Assembly (NCBI GenBank): GCA_026126305.1
Contig: JAHCJI010000001.1
Location: forward strand, 541,453 to 605,452
Source: Phycisphaeraceae bacterium
Lineage (GTDB): Bacteria; Planctomycetota; Phycisphaerae; Phycisphaerales; UBA1924
DNA length: 64,000 nt
Reading direction: 5' to 3'
A model generated the notes under the pieces. It was given only the letters and a program-made list of their open reading frames with translations, had not been told where the DNA came from and did no database searches. Shown here piece by piece: positions 34,600 through 46,851 of this stretch; positions within the stretch are counted from its first letter, which is position 1; every line of letters starts with the position of its first letter. A program made the position numbers and the translations under genes.

Positions 34600-37500
34600 A
34601 GGTTTGTCGGGTATCAGCAAGAGCGAGGCGTATGGCCCCTGGGCGATGATGGTCTGGATCTCCGCAGTGATCTGGTCAAAGTCGCCAAATTCTTCGAGGC
34701 AGGGACGCACGGCCTTCCAGAAGTATTGTGCGTTTTCGTGGTGTCCGGTTGCGATCAGCTCCAAGTACATCTCGACTGCGTCGCAGAAGTCGAGAAAGTG
34801 CCGCTCACGACCGGCGTCGAGTTGGTTGAATCGTCGGATGGCAGCGTTGAGTTCTTCCCTGGGCAGGGGAGGACGCCGCATACGCTGCGGATTGATCTTG
34901 AATTCACCCGATCGGATAGAGTTTGCTGGCATGTAGGTGTAGCAGATCTCGGGCCATCGGGTCCAGAAGATGAAGTGCAACGCACGACGGTCTGTTCGAA
35001 TGGGCTCCCGCTCGTAGAACTCGAAGGCACCGTCGCCATCACGATCCTCAAAACGACCCAGTCCAAGCTCCTGGATCGAAGCGTTTGGCGAAGGGCTGAG
35101 CAGTGCGTTGAGATCAAAAATGAGGTGTGTTGTGCTCTGGCCCTTTGAGTCGCCGTGATTGTGGTAGAGCACGGCCATTGGAACGCCGGTACCGGAAATG
35201 TCGTCGGCAAGTCCGCGGCGCTTACCGGTGCTGTCCTCGAACCCCCATTGGAACCAGAGGCCGCGCGTTTGCCAGAGTTGGGCCCCGTGATGCTCGATGG
35301 CAGCGATGCGATCGCCTGTGTCATCGTCCTGGATGATGTTGAAGGCCCAGGGCCCATTCTCATGGCGTTGCCAGAATCGTGCCTGGGGATCGCCCTGGTC
35401 GAAGTCGATGGCCACCCCTTTGCCACTGCCGTTGGTATCGATGTGGCGTTTCCCGTTATTGATTGGTTGATTCAGGCCTTCGTAGGTATCATCTCCCGCT
35501 GAATCGATGAAAACCCCATACGATGTCATGTCGTCGCGGAAGTTGCGGAACGGGTTCGGGTATCGTGTTGTCGTGCCCAGTGGCGGGCGCTCCCAGTTGG
35601 GGTTCGCGGGGTTGCTGTTGATGTCCAGGCCGATGTACGTGTCGTTGCCCGCTCGGTCCCAGAAGAAGCCGATGGAGTTGAGGTCTGCGCTGCCACCGCA
35701 GTTGGCTCGCAGGACATAGGTGTCGTCGCCGCCCCCGTCTACGAAGAGGCCGATGGATCCATCGCGCGCATGGCCGGCGTACTGGTACTCGAGGATCCAC
35801 TGCTCCTGCCCCGTGAAGGGGTTAATCATCTTCTGCGGGTTGGCGTTGTAGGTGTCGTTGCCTTCGAGGTTGACATGGACACCCACGGCGAAGTGGGCGG
35901 CGGCACCCAGGCTGTACTTGCCGTTGCGATAGGTGTCGTTCCCCCCGCGGTCTTCGAGGATGCCCACGCCCCACCAGTAGCCCGCCCCCTGGCTCCATGC
36001 CATGGCGCTGTAGTGGTCGTCTCCGGCACCGTCGATAAGCACACCGAAGCCGCCGGCCATCGATCGGCTGTCGCCCAGGTCGGCGCGCCGGCCGTAGCCA
36101 CAGCCCTGGCCCATGGCGACGGTGCGTCCCAGGTACAGTTCGCTTGGTGCGGCACCATCGGGGATGGTGTACCGGTCGTTGCCCGAGCGGTCGACCAGCA
36201 CGCCCGCGCCGCGCGTCGAGCCGTGGGCTTGGGAGTATGGGCCCGCGGTGTAGGTGTCGTCGCCCGAGTGATCGATGAGTGCGCCCAGGCCCACGTGTCC
36301 AACGCCCTGGCCCCAGTGGCCCTGGACGGTGTAGGTATCGTTTCCACCATCGTCGATGAGCAGCCCCACACCGTGCATACCGACGCCCATGGACGCCTCG
36401 TAAGCCTCGTAGGTGTCGTCGCCTGCGCCCAGATCCCAGAGCATGCCGATGCCGAAGATTCCTGAGGCCAGCGTCGGCACATGCCGATCGTGGCTCTCGG
36501 GGTTGTTGGCGTCCTTGGGCAGCCACGGATCGGATGGGCCGGGCATGTACACGTCGTCACCACCGAGATCGATCAGGATGGAAACAGGCCGGCCGCGCAA
36601 CCCATCACTCGTGGCGAATGCGCCGATGTATCTGTCGTTGCCACCAAAGTCCAGGACGAGCAACGGCGCGGTTGTTTCGTGCAAACGCAGCGTGTCGTCG
36701 CCCGACCCCTGGATGACCACATCACCCAACGATGTGGTGAATCGCAGAGGTTCGTTGAGCAAGACCGGCTGCTGGGGCGTTCGGCGATACTCGGCTACCG
36801 CCAAACGCACACGCTTGGCAGTGAGCACGCCCGCATGGCCCAGATATCCAAGGTCGGTCGTGCCGACGACATCGAGCAGAGCGCGCGGCAGTGGCCCGGA
36901 ACCGGGAACGTCCACGCGCGGAGCGATCGCGACGGTGTAGCCATTTGCCATGCCGTAATAGTCATGGGAAGCGGCCAAGGCACGTTGTGCGGAGGGAGCG
37001 TCGATGGCGTTGTCGACCCAGGGTGCTGCCTCGATGGTCGCGACCAGCAGCCTCGTGATGAGCCGTTGTTCCGGCTCGGCCAGGCCGAAGATCGCGTCTG
37101 GCACGCCTTGGGCGTTGAGCCTGGAAAGTGCCATGCGCAGGGCTTCGGTCGTGTCGAGGTCTTCGAGCCATGGCGCGCACCAGCCGCCGGTCTCTTGTGC
37201 GGGGTCGTACGAATCGGGCAGTTCGCCGCTGGTGCCGCTGGCGTCAAGGCCGGGGATGCGGATCCGGCGGCCGACGCCCTCGTCCAGGAAGAGCGAGAAC
37301 GCGTGCCGGATAAACTCATCTTCGTAGATCGCGTTGTTGAGCAGCGTGTCGGTGGCCATGCCGCTGAATCGCAGCGTGCCGCGCACGTCCTCGAACTGTC
37401 GCAGCACGGGCCTCAACACGTACAGATCTCGCCCATAGTTGGCCATCTGCTCTTGCGTGTAGCCGAGTGGGCGACCGTGCAGGCCCAGGTGGTGGTCGAT

Positions 37501-37605
37501 GGCGTTCCACGTGGCTTCGGGGATAATGAGGTGCTCGCGATGCGGGGCGTCCCGTGTCAGCGGGAGCAACAGGAGTGGGAAGAGACATACCAAGGCTGAA
37601 GTCAT
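34591..37605 (-). CDS. Large exported protein with G-[ND]-D-x-Y repeats
   Basis: A 1004-residue protein. After a signal peptide (SALVCLFPLLLLPLTRDAP), residues 1-300 are helical and unassigned. Residues about 310-740 contain roughly twelve repeats centred on [GAS]-G-[ND]-D-x-Y (GGNDRY, GGDDVY, AGDDTY, GGNDTY, SGDDTY, SGNDRY and so on), each followed by a glycine-rich strand such as GHVGLGALID. The pattern suggests a beta-solenoid with ladders of Asp/Asn, reminiscent of but distinct from RTX GGxGxDxUx nonapeptides, and could bind calcium. The last 260 residues carry a second helical region. The start ATG at 37605 precedes the signal peptide. The function, perhaps adhesion or a surface layer, is inferred. 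Confidence 0.75.
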   Translation of the reverse strand: MTSALVCLFPLLLLPLTRDAPHREHLIIPEATWNAIDHHLGLHGRPLGYTQEQMANYGRDLYVLRPVLRQFEDVRGTLRFSGMATDTLLNNAIYEDEFIRHAFSLFLDEGVGRRIRIPGLDASGTSGELPDSYDPAQETGGWCAPWLEDLDTTEALRMALSRLNAQGVPDAIFGLAEPEQRLITRLLVATIEAAPWVDNAIDAPSAQRALAASHDYYGMANGYTVAIAPRVDVPGSGPLPRALLDVVGTTDLGYLGHAGVLTAKRVRLAVAEYRRTPQQPVLLNEPLRFTTSLGDVVIQGSGDDTLRLHETTAPLLVLDFGGNDRYIGAFATSDGLRGRPVSILIDLGGDDVYMPGPSDPWLPKDANNPESHDRHVPTLASGIFGIGMLWDLGAGDDTYEAYEASMGVGMHGVGLLIDDGGNDTYTVQGHWGQGVGHVGLGALIDHSGDDTYTAGPYSQAHGSTRGAGVLVDRSGNDRYTIPDGAAPSELYLGRTVAMGQGCGYGRRADLGDSRSMAGGFGVLIDGAGDDHYSAMAWSQGAGYWWGVGILEDRGGNDTYRNGKYSLGAAAHFAVGVHVNLEGNDTYNANPQKMINPFTGQEQWILEYQYAGHARDGSIGLFVDGGGDDTYVLRANCGGSADLNSIGFFWDRAGNDTYIGLDINSNPANPNWERPPLGTTTRYPNPFRNFRDDMTSYGVFIDSAGDDTYEGLNQPINNGKRHIDTNGSGKGVAIDFDQGDPQARFWQRHENGPWAFNIIQDDDTGDRIAAIEHHGAQLWQTRGLWFQWGFEDSTGKRRGLADDISGTGVPMAVLYHNHGDSKGQSTTHLIFDLNALLSPSPNASIQELGLGRFEDRDGDGAFEFYEREPIRTDRRALHFIFWTRWPEICYTYMPANSIRSGEFKINPQRMRRPPLPREELNAAIRRFNQLDAGRERHFLDFCDAVEMYLELIATGHHENAQYFWKAVRPCLEEFGDFDQITAEIQTIIAQGPYASLLLIPDKPSR

Positions 37606-37648
37606 AAGCGATGTTATGGCTAATTACTCTGGTATGGCATTGTCAGCA

Positions 37649-40564
<2,916 letters not shown>

Positions 40565-40681
40565 GGGCGTCCCTCGCTATCGATTCGGTTGCCGGTCGGG
40601 TCAGAAAATATCCAGACCAACCGGCTCGTTGTCTCATTCGGATTGTAGGTGTGTCGGCTCGCAGACCGGCGTACCGGCCGC

Positions 40682-41803
40682 TCAGTGTTCCGCCCACCAT
40701 CGTTCGAGCAAGCCTTTTGCCGCGCCGGCGTACAACGACTTGAGCACCTCGCCCGGCAGGGCAAAACCCCGCAGCGGTGGCGAGCTCATGGAGTCGTACT
40801 TGTCGGGCTCGACCATCATCAGGTCCGGGTCGGCGATGGGGCTGGGCCCGTCATAGTCGCGCTCCCATAGCGTGCGCAGAGCCCAGTATCGGCTGGCGTA
40901 CAGGTCGAAGGCCTCGTGCTCTCCCGAGGCCAGCAGCGCGCCGAAGCGTTCGTTGCCCGGGTCGCTGGGCTCCAGGTGGTCGTCGAGGGTCACGATGTCC
41001 GAGCCGAAGAGGATGCGCCCGCTCCAGCGGGTGAGGAACTCGAGCAAGGCCTCGCGCGGGTGCTTGCTCAGTTCGCGGACCATCCACTTGGTGGCCGAGG
41101 TGTCCAGGTAGAGGTTGTCGTGACGGGCAAGCAGGTTGCTCAGGAAGTCCAGGTCTTCGGGCCAGCCGCCCATGTGGGCCACCAGCCAGGGCACGGGGAA
41201 GTCTTCGAGCATCCGCTCCAGGGGCTCGTAGTTCGACGCTTTCGTGCCGTACTTGCCCGCGTCGGCGTACTTGGTTGCAAACCACGTGTCCGGGTCGGCC
41301 ACGTGCGCCTGGAACATGTACCCAAGCGACATCGCCTCAGCAGCCAGGTCTCGACGCATCGGGCTGTCGAGCGAGATGATGTCCGCGTCGGCCACGGGGT
41401 CGAGGAAGTCGCGCAGCCGCGGCGCGGCCCAGAACTTGAGCAGCCGCGAACCGAACTCGGCGTGGAAGCGGCGCATGTTCTCGAAGAACCCCTCGCGCAT
41501 CGCCCGCCGGCGGTCCTGGGCCATGTACTCGGGGATGGCCACGAACCGCACGGCCTCGCCCAGCACGTCGCGGATCGTTGCCGCCTGCGACAGTTGCGTC
41601 TGCGAGTAGACCCGTGAAACGCCGTAGGCTTCCATCGCTTTGCGATAGACCGCCGCCGCCCGGGCGCCGTTAATGTGGGCATGGCTGTCGATGATGGGCG
41701 CCACGGGCGGGCCGAAGCGACTGCCCTCAGCCAGATAATCGAGGCCCAGCAGGTTGGCGGGCGTGCGGGCCGGTACAGTCTGGGGTGACGCGGGCTGGCT
41801 CAT
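40682..41803 (-). CDS. Amidohydrolase-family (PF04909-like) metal-dependent hydrolase
   Basis: A 373-residue TIM-barrel hydrolase. Metal-ligand motifs appear in order: PIIDSHAHING near residue 35, VAHMGGWPEDLDFL near 210 and ILFGSDIVTLDDH near 260. This matches the amidohydrolase_2 group that includes decarboxylases and lactonases; the substrate cannot be inferred. The ATG at 41803 (MSQPASPQTVP) was chosen, as upstream residues are Arg/Pro-rich. The start lies inside the first codons of the divergent glycosyltransferase gene (19-base overlap), so the two share a compact control region. It ends 117 bases upstream of gcvP, same strand. Confidence 0.78.
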   Translation of the reverse strand: MSQPASPQTVPARTPANLLGLDYLAEGSRFGPPVAPIIDSHAHINGARAAAVYRKAMEAYGVSRVYSQTQLSQAATIRDVLGEAVRFVAIPEYMAQDRRRAMREGFFENMRRFHAEFGSRLLKFWAAPRLRDFLDPVADADIISLDSPMRRDLAAEAMSLGYMFQAHVADPDTWFATKYADAGKYGTKASNYEPLERMLEDFPVPWLVAHMGGWPEDLDFLSNLLARHDNLYLDTSATKWMVRELSKHPREALLEFLTRWSGRILFGSDIVTLDDHLEPSDPGNERFGALLASGEHEAFDLYASRYWALRTLWERDYDGPSPIADPDLMMVEPDKYDSMSSPPLRGFALPGEVLKSLYAGAAKGLLERWWAEH

Positions 41804-43023
41804 ACCCCACAGTAAACCCCGGCGATGGCGCGGGCGTTCCCGAAAGTCTCCAAGGTGGGGAAGGCCCGCGCATCGTCCTGGCCCACGACTGGCTGGTGGG
41901 CTTGCGGGGCGGCGAACGCGTGTTGCACCACCTGGCCGTCGTGGCCCAACGCCTGGGCCATGTCGAGGCCATCTTGACAATGTTCGACGACGGCCGCCCT
42001 CTCACGCCCACGCTCGACGCCTTGCCCCGGCAGGTCTCTACGCTGGGGCGGTTGCCCGGGGCGCTGCGGGCCCGCCGGTGGCTGCTGCCGCTCTACCCCG
42101 CCGCAGTGGGGCAACTAAGCGAGCGACTGGCGTGGATGCACCGCCGACGGCCCATCGACCTGCTGGTATCGAGCAGTTCGGCGGCCATCAAGGGCCTGCG
42201 GGCACCCAATGGCGTGCCCCACGTGTGCTATTGCCACAGCCCGGCGAGGTACCTGTGGTCGCAAGTGGATCAGTATGGTGGAGGTTTGCAAGGACTGGGC
42301 TTGAGAGCCCTTGGCCCCATGCTGCGAGCCTGGGACCGCGCCACCGCCGCCCATGTGAGCGAATGTATCGCCAATTCGAGCCATGTCGCGGGCCTCATCG
42401 GGAACGCGTATGGAAAGACGGCCATGGTGGTCCATCCGCCCGCGCGAATCGATTTTTTTACGCCGGGTAGTGAGACCCGCGACGGGCATTGGCTGGCCGT
42501 GGGGGCGCTCGAACCTTATAAGCGCTTCGACCTCGCCATCGAGGCCGCCCGGCTGGCGGGCGCCACGCTGCGCATCGTGGGCGATGGCACCACGCGGGCT
42601 ACCCTCGAACGCGACTCGACGCCCAATGTTACATTCCTCGGGCGCCTCGACGATGAGGCCCTGCGGCGCGAGATGCGCACCGCCGCCGTCCTGCTCGTGC
42701 CCCAGGTCGAGGACTTTGGCATCACCACCGTCGAGGCCCAGGCCTGCGGTCTGCCAGTCGCCGCAAGGGGCTTGGGCGGGTCGGTCGATATCGTTCGGGA
42801 TGGCCTGACGGGCGCGCTGTGCGATGGGTCGCCGCAAGCACTGGCCGATGCGGCAAGGCGAGCCTCGGCGTGCGACCCCGCGGCGTGCGTGGCCAACGCG
42901 CAGCGTTTCAGTGAGGTACATTTTGAGTCGTCTATCGAGGCGATCTTGGAACGATGGCTCAAGCCCCGACCACCCGCGCCGGCACGCCCACCACGACCGC
43001 ACGTGCCGGCACGTTCGCCCTGA
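41785..43023 (+). CDS. GT4-family glycosyltransferase
   Basis: A 412-residue GT-B glycosyltransferase. The N-terminal acceptor domain has IVLAHDWLVGLRGGERVL; the C-terminal donor domain has AVGALEPYKRFDLAIEAA and VPQVEDFGITTVEAQACG, the E-x7-E nucleotide-sugar signature of family 4. It probably adds a hexose or related sugar to an envelope polysaccharide or lipid carrier. The start GTG at 41785 is the only usable start before the conserved block; it overlaps the divergent amidohydrolase start by 19 bases. The C-terminal 20 residues are Pro/Arg-rich and overlap the convergent acyltransferase gene by 65 bases, suggesting recent 3' extension. Confidence 0.88.
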   Translation: MTRAGSYPTVNPGDGAGVPESLQGGEGPRIVLAHDWLVGLRGGERVLHHLAVVAQRLGHVEAILTMFDDGRPLTPTLDALPRQVSTLGRLPGALRARRWLLPLYPAAVGQLSERLAWMHRRRPIDLLVSSSSAAIKGLRAPNGVPHVCYCHSPARYLWSQVDQYGGGLQGLGLRALGPMLRAWDRATAAHVSECIANSSHVAGLIGNAYGKTAMVVHPPARIDFFTPGSETRDGHWLAVGALEPYKRFDLAIEAARLAGATLRIVGDGTTRATLERDSTPNVTFLGRLDDEALRREMRTAAVLLVPQVEDFGITTVEAQACGLPVAARGLGGSVDIVRDGLTGALCDGSPQALADAARRASACDPAACVANAQRFSEVHFESSIEAILERWLKPRPPAPARPPRPHVPARSP

Positions 43024-43552
43024 CCACCGCCCCCGCGCCGACCACGGCGCCATCGCCCACGGCCACGCCCGGCAGCACCACTGCGCCAGCGCCCACCAGG
43101 CATCCCGTGCCGATCTCGACCCCGCCGCACAAGACCGCGCCCGGCGCGACGTGGCTGGCCCGCCCCATCCGCGCGTCGTGCTCGACGATCGCTCCGCTGT
43201 TGATGATGGCGTGCTCCTCGAGGATCGCTTCGGCGTTGACCACCGCGGCGGGCCCGATGAACACGCCCCGGCCGATGGATATGCTGGGGCTCAAGATCGC
43301 GCTGGGGTGAACGACCTTGGCCGCCATTCCCACCAGTGTTCCGATCACCCGCACCCGCGTGGCTACGTCGCCGATGCACACGATCCAAGGCTCTGCTGCA
43401 CCAGAGATGGGCCCCAGATGCTCAAGGCCCGGCAGGTTTGCACGGGGGTCGTCGTCCACAAAGCCGGCGATGGAAAGCCCGGCAGCGCGGGCCGCATCGG
43501 CCACGACCTTCGCGTGCCCGCCGCCGCCAATCAGCGTGATGGCCCCTTCCAT
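42959..43552 (-). CDS. NeuD-like sugar O/N-acyltransferase (left-handed beta-helix)
   Basis: About 197 residues. The N-terminal nucleotide-binding part starts MEGAITLIGGGGHAKVVADA with VDDDP and CIGDVATRVRV; the C-terminal half is hexapeptide repeats (IGRGVFIGPAAVVNAEAILE...) forming a left-handed beta-helix with the catalytic His in IVEHDARMG. NeuD/PglD-type enzymes use acetyl-CoA to acetylate sugar amines or sialic acids. The Met at 43552 fits the family start; an earlier ATG at 43582 shares its CATG with the plsY start. It is convergent with the glycosyltransferase and divergent from plsY, all envelope-related. Confidence 0.85.
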   Translation of the reverse strand: MEGAITLIGGGGHAKVVADAARAAGLSIAGFVDDDPRANLPGLEHLGPISGAAEPWIVCIGDVATRVRVIGTLVGMAAKVVHPSAILSPSISIGRGVFIGPAAVVNAEAILEEHAIINSGAIVEHDARMGRASHVAPGAVLCGGVEIGTGCLVGAGAVVLPGVAVGDGAVVGAGAVVRANVPARAVVVGVPARVVGA

Positions 43553-43580
43553 GCTTGGGCTATCGGCAATCACCCCGAGC

Positions 43581-44252
43581 ATGGCCCATCTACCCTCGGC
43601 GGTGTTGCTCGCCCTTGCCATGGCCGCCTTGGCCTACCTCGCTGGGTCCATCCCTTTTGGCTATCTCATTGCCCGTTCCCAGGGCGTGGACATCTTCAAG
43701 GCCGGCTCGGGCAACATCGGGGCCACAAATGTCCGGAGAGTTCTCGGACGTGGTCCGGGCAATCTGTGTTTCGCCCTCGACGTCCTGAAAGGTCTGGTAC
43801 CCACGCTCGCCGCTGGACTGGCCCTGGGCACCTTGGGCAACATTGAGGCATCCCAGAGCCAGGTCTGGCTCTGGTTGCTCAGCCCCGTGGCAGCCGTGGT
43901 GGGGCATATGTATTCCCCCTGGCTTGGATTCCGGGGCGGCAAGGGCGTCGCTACGGGCCTGGGTGCGCTGCTCGGTGTGTACTGGGTGTTGACGTTCTCG
44001 GTCCTTGGCGCTCTGGTCGTGTGGCTTGTGATCGTGCGGATCTGGCGATATGTCAGCCTGGGCTCGATCTGTGCGGCGGTCAGTGTCCCAGTTTGGGCGC
44101 TGGTCTTCCCTCTTATGTACTACCAGGGGTTCGAGCCCACGACCCTGCCGATGGTGGTGGTTGCGATGTTGCTGGCAGGGTTCGTGGTTGCCAAGCATCG
44201 GGCCAACCTCGCACGGATCCTGTCTGGCACGGAACATCGGACCCGGACCTAG
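43581..44252 (+). CDS. plsY: Glycerol-3-phosphate acyltransferase PlsY
   Basis: A 223-residue integral membrane enzyme with about six helices that transfers acyl groups from acyl-phosphate to glycerol-3-phosphate, the first step of phospholipid synthesis. Signatures are GSIPFGYLIARSQGVDI, GSGNIGATNVRRVLGRG and the GFRGGKGVATGLGALLG motif. The length is normal. The ATG at 43581 lies in the palindrome CATG, so a minus-strand ATG overlaps it; no strong ribosome site is seen. No plsX neighbour is present. A small unknown gene follows, then terminator hairpins. Confidence 0.93.
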   Translation: MAHLPSAVLLALAMAALAYLAGSIPFGYLIARSQGVDIFKAGSGNIGATNVRRVLGRGPGNLCFALDVLKGLVPTLAAGLALGTLGNIEASQSQVWLWLLSPVAAVVGHMYSPWLGFRGGKGVATGLGALLGVYWVLTFSVLGALVVWLVIVRIWRYVSLGSICAAVSVPVWALVFPLMYYQGFEPTTLPMVVVAMLLAGFVVAKHRANLARILSGTEHRTRT

Positions 44253-44393
44253 AGCAGCTTCGTCCGCGAACATGTTCAAGGCTGGCATCGGGGCCGGGTG
44301 TGCTGGTCGTGCGGGCGCATAACGCCATTCTGGCGAGCTGTGGCGGATTTGTGCGCAAAGGCCGCGCGGCCGGAGGCCGATGGCTTTGATGCC

Positions 44394-44630
44394 ATGTTGA
44401 CGATCACACCCACTGACAGCACCCGCTTCCCCACACCCGAACCGAACAAGTCTCCGATGGGCCGCGCGAACTTGGCTCCTTCGTTGCGTCTCTCTGGGGA
44501 CAACCCGATGGGCTCGGTGGCCCATGTCAGCCGCGCGTTGGAGCAGACCCAGCGTCGGCTTGACAATCTTCGGAGCCTGATCGATCGATTCGATCTCGAC
44601 GACAACGACGACGGCCCGCGGGCCGCCTGA
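44394..44630 (+). CDS. Small hypothetical protein downstream of plsY
   Basis: Seventy-eight residues beginning MLTITPTDSTRFPTPEPNKS. The C-terminal half is a likely amphipathic helix (SVAHVSRALEQTQRRLDNLR) ending in an acidic tail (FDLDDNDDGP). No known domain, no membrane segment. The ribosome site is weak, but the reading frame is intact and the helix periodicity looks real. It ends about 90 bases before a strong terminator-like hairpin. It could also be non-coding. Confidence 0.4.
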   Translation: MLTITPTDSTRFPTPEPNKSPMGRANLAPSLRLSGDNPMGSVAHVSRALEQTQRRLDNLRSLIDRFDLDDNDDGPRAA

Positions 44631-44664
44631 CCGGCTCTGGATGCTCTGCTCCCACCGGGCCGCT

Positions 44665-44683
44665 GGTCGTGATTGACACGACC
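44665..44683 (+). terminator. Hairpin after the small gene
   Basis: Perfect seven-base stem GGTCGTG/CACGACC with loop ATTGA, extendable through CGGGCC/GGCCCG with mismatches. No T-run; it may act with the following hairpin. Confidence 0.5.
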
Positions 44684-44720
44684 CGGCCCGATACGAATGC
44701 ATGGATGGACAGGATGCGCG

Positions 44721-44745
44721 ATGGTCGGGCGATTGGCCCGACCAT
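44721..44745 (+). terminator. Terminator-like hairpin before the ABC operon
   Basis: Perfect ten-base stem ATGGTCGGGC/GCCCGACCAT with loop GATTG, followed by TGTGTTT. It separates plsY and its follower from the transporter operon that starts at 44878. Confidence 0.7.
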
Positions 44746-44877
44746 TGTGTTTGCTGGACCGTGCCTGTGCTTCGGCTTCACGATGGTTGCACGCTACACT
44801 AGCGCCGCGTCCGGTGGCCCGGGCCGTGGGTATTGTCCAATCAAAGATCGAACACGACGCGTCCCGAGGTGTCGAGC

Positions 44878-46815
44878 ATGCAGAACAACTTTGGCCTGAA
44901 GGACCTGATCATCATTGTGTTGATCCTTGGGCTCTTTGTGAGTGTGTGGCTTGCGATCCACCAGGTGGATCGCCAGTGGGACGACGTGAAGCGTGCCAAT
45001 GCTCGGCTCGAGGGGCTCGAACAGCAGATCGTCCGCCTCGAGCAGCAGGTGCGTCAGCGTCCCGTGGTGGTCGAAGCGCCCCGGCCGACAACGGGCGAAC
45101 AGCCTTCGGGGACGGGCGAAGCCGTCTCGGCGTCGCCCGTTCATAGCTGGGCCCGTCCTGGTGGTGTGGCGGTCACGGTGAGCGTGCCTTGGGACTTCAC
45201 CACAAACCCGTATGACGACCCGGACGTTGTGATTGGCGGGGAGTTCCATGAGATTTATGAGGGTCAGCCGCCGAAGTTGACGCCTTACATGTACGCCGAC
45301 GTGTACGGTCGGCGGGTCGTGGACATGGTGACCGAGAGTCTGGGTTGGTACGACCCCAAGACCTTGAAGTTGCGCGGATTGCTTGCTGAGGCGTGGCAGT
45401 ACGATCCGGGGGGCATGTGGCTGCGGGTAAAGATCCGTGATGAGGCACGCTACAGCGACGGCGCGCCCGTGCTGGCCGAGGACGTGCGATGGACCTACCA
45501 CGAGTTGCTGTTCAACCCCTTGATCGAGGCCGAGCGTTTCCGCAGCGTGTACAACGCGATCGATCGGGTGGAAGTGATCGGCGACCCGGCGACGAGCAGG
45601 ATCGTTGAGTTCACCTTCAAGAGCCCTCGCTTCGACAACATGGAGCAGGCTTTTGGCTACAAGATCTTACCCAAGCACATCTACGAGCCCTGGGCTGAGT
45701 CTCCCACGCGGTTCAACCAGAGCACGTCACTGACGGTGGGTTCGGGCCCGTTCCGGTTTGCGGTGGTCGACCCGGATAATCAATGGACTCCCGGGCGCGA
45801 CATCGTGCTGGTGCGCAACGAGCAGTACTGGGGCCCCCGTCCTCCGCTGGGCGGGTATCGCATCTCGGTCATTAGCGATTACGCGACCAAGTTGATCGCC
45901 TTTAACAACGGGCAAGGCGACATGATGCGGCCCAACAGTGAGCAGTTCGTCAACCAGCGCAACAACCCCAGATTCCTGGAGCGTTCCGACGCACGGATGT
46001 GGTTCAACATGCGAGGCGGCTATTCGTTCATCGCATGGCAGTGCGGCCTGCGGAACGGACAACGGCTGACGCCTTTCCACGACAAGCGTGTTCGGCTGGC
46101 GATGACGATGCTACTGGACCGTGATCGGATGCGCCGGGATATCTCCAAGAACCTGGCAAAGCCGGCCACGGGGCCCTTCCTCAGTTCCACGCCGCAGGCC
46201 AACCCCGATATCCGGCCTTGGCCGTATGACCCCGAGCGTGCGTTGGCCTTGCTGGCCGAGGCCGGCTGGCGTCCGCGGGCCGACGGTCGACTGGTGAACG
46301 AACAGGGGGTTCCTTTCTCGTTTGAGTTTACCTTCTCGGGCGGGAACCCGGGCGTGGAGCAGATGGCCAACTTCATGCGGACGGAGTTGGCTCGCCATGG
46401 GATCGAGATGCGTTTCAACATCATCGACTGGGCCGTGCTTTCGGACCTGCTCAACCGTCGGGACTTTGACGCGATTACATTCGGCTGGTCTGCCAGCGCT
46501 CCCGAGAGCGATCCGTACCAGATCTGGCACTCGAACAACATCGAGAACCAGGGCGACAACTTCATCCAGTGGAGCAATCCCGAAGCCGATCGGCTGATCG
46601 ACAAGGGGCGCAAGACGCTCGACACGGAGGAGCGGATGCTGGTGTGGCACCAGTTGCACAGCGTGTTCCACGAGGATCAGCCGTACACCTTCTTGAATGA
46701 ATCTCCGTGGCTGTACTTCACGAGCAAGCGCACGGGCAACTTCCAGGAGTACGCCTCGGGCGTGGAGTACTACGAGTTCTGGGTCGGCCGCGAGAGCGTC
46801 CCGCGTCAGCCATAA
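44878..46815 (+). CDS. Membrane-anchored peptide-type ABC substrate-binding protein (SBP_bac_5)
   Basis: A 645-residue protein. Residues 8-28 form one membrane helix (LKDLIIIVLILGLFVSVWLA), followed by a short coiled coil (RLEGLEQQIVRLEQQVRQR) and a Pro/Thr linker; the SBP_bac_5 body begins near residue 120 (LAEAWQYDPGGMWLRVKIRD) and ends in the peptide-binding fold (FNIIDWAVLSDLLNRRDF). There is no lipobox; it is tethered by a helix rather than a lipid, unlike OppA/DppA. It captures oligopeptides or related solutes for the permeases that follow 36 bases downstream. GAGGTG precedes the ATG. The substrate is not deducible. Confidence 0.88.
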   Translation: MQNNFGLKDLIIIVLILGLFVSVWLAIHQVDRQWDDVKRANARLEGLEQQIVRLEQQVRQRPVVVEAPRPTTGEQPSGTGEAVSASPVHSWARPGGVAVTVSVPWDFTTNPYDDPDVVIGGEFHEIYEGQPPKLTPYMYADVYGRRVVDMVTESLGWYDPKTLKLRGLLAEAWQYDPGGMWLRVKIRDEARYSDGAPVLAEDVRWTYHELLFNPLIEAERFRSVYNAIDRVEVIGDPATSRIVEFTFKSPRFDNMEQAFGYKILPKHIYEPWAESPTRFNQSTSLTVGSGPFRFAVVDPDNQWTPGRDIVLVRNEQYWGPRPPLGGYRISVISDYATKLIAFNNGQGDMMRPNSEQFVNQRNNPRFLERSDARMWFNMRGGYSFIAWQCGLRNGQRLTPFHDKRVRLAMTMLLDRDRMRRDISKNLAKPATGPFLSSTPQANPDIRPWPYDPERALALLAEAGWRPRADGRLVNEQGVPFSFEFTFSGGNPGVEQMANFMRTELARHGIEMRFNIIDWAVLSDLLNRRDFDAITFGWSASAPESDPYQIWHSNNIENQGDNFIQWSNPEADRLIDKGRKTLDTEERMLVWHQLHSVFHEDQPYTFLNESPWLYFTSKRTGNFQEYASGVEYYEFWVGRESVPRQP

Positions 46816-46851
46816 ACCGACACGCGCGAGCAAGCCCGGGGGCCCGATCCG

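Noticed and set aside
40565..40681. Glycine riboswitch upstream of gcvP
   Set aside because: The 117-base leader lacks the paired conserved cores of a glycine aptamer; only a weak hairpin is seen.
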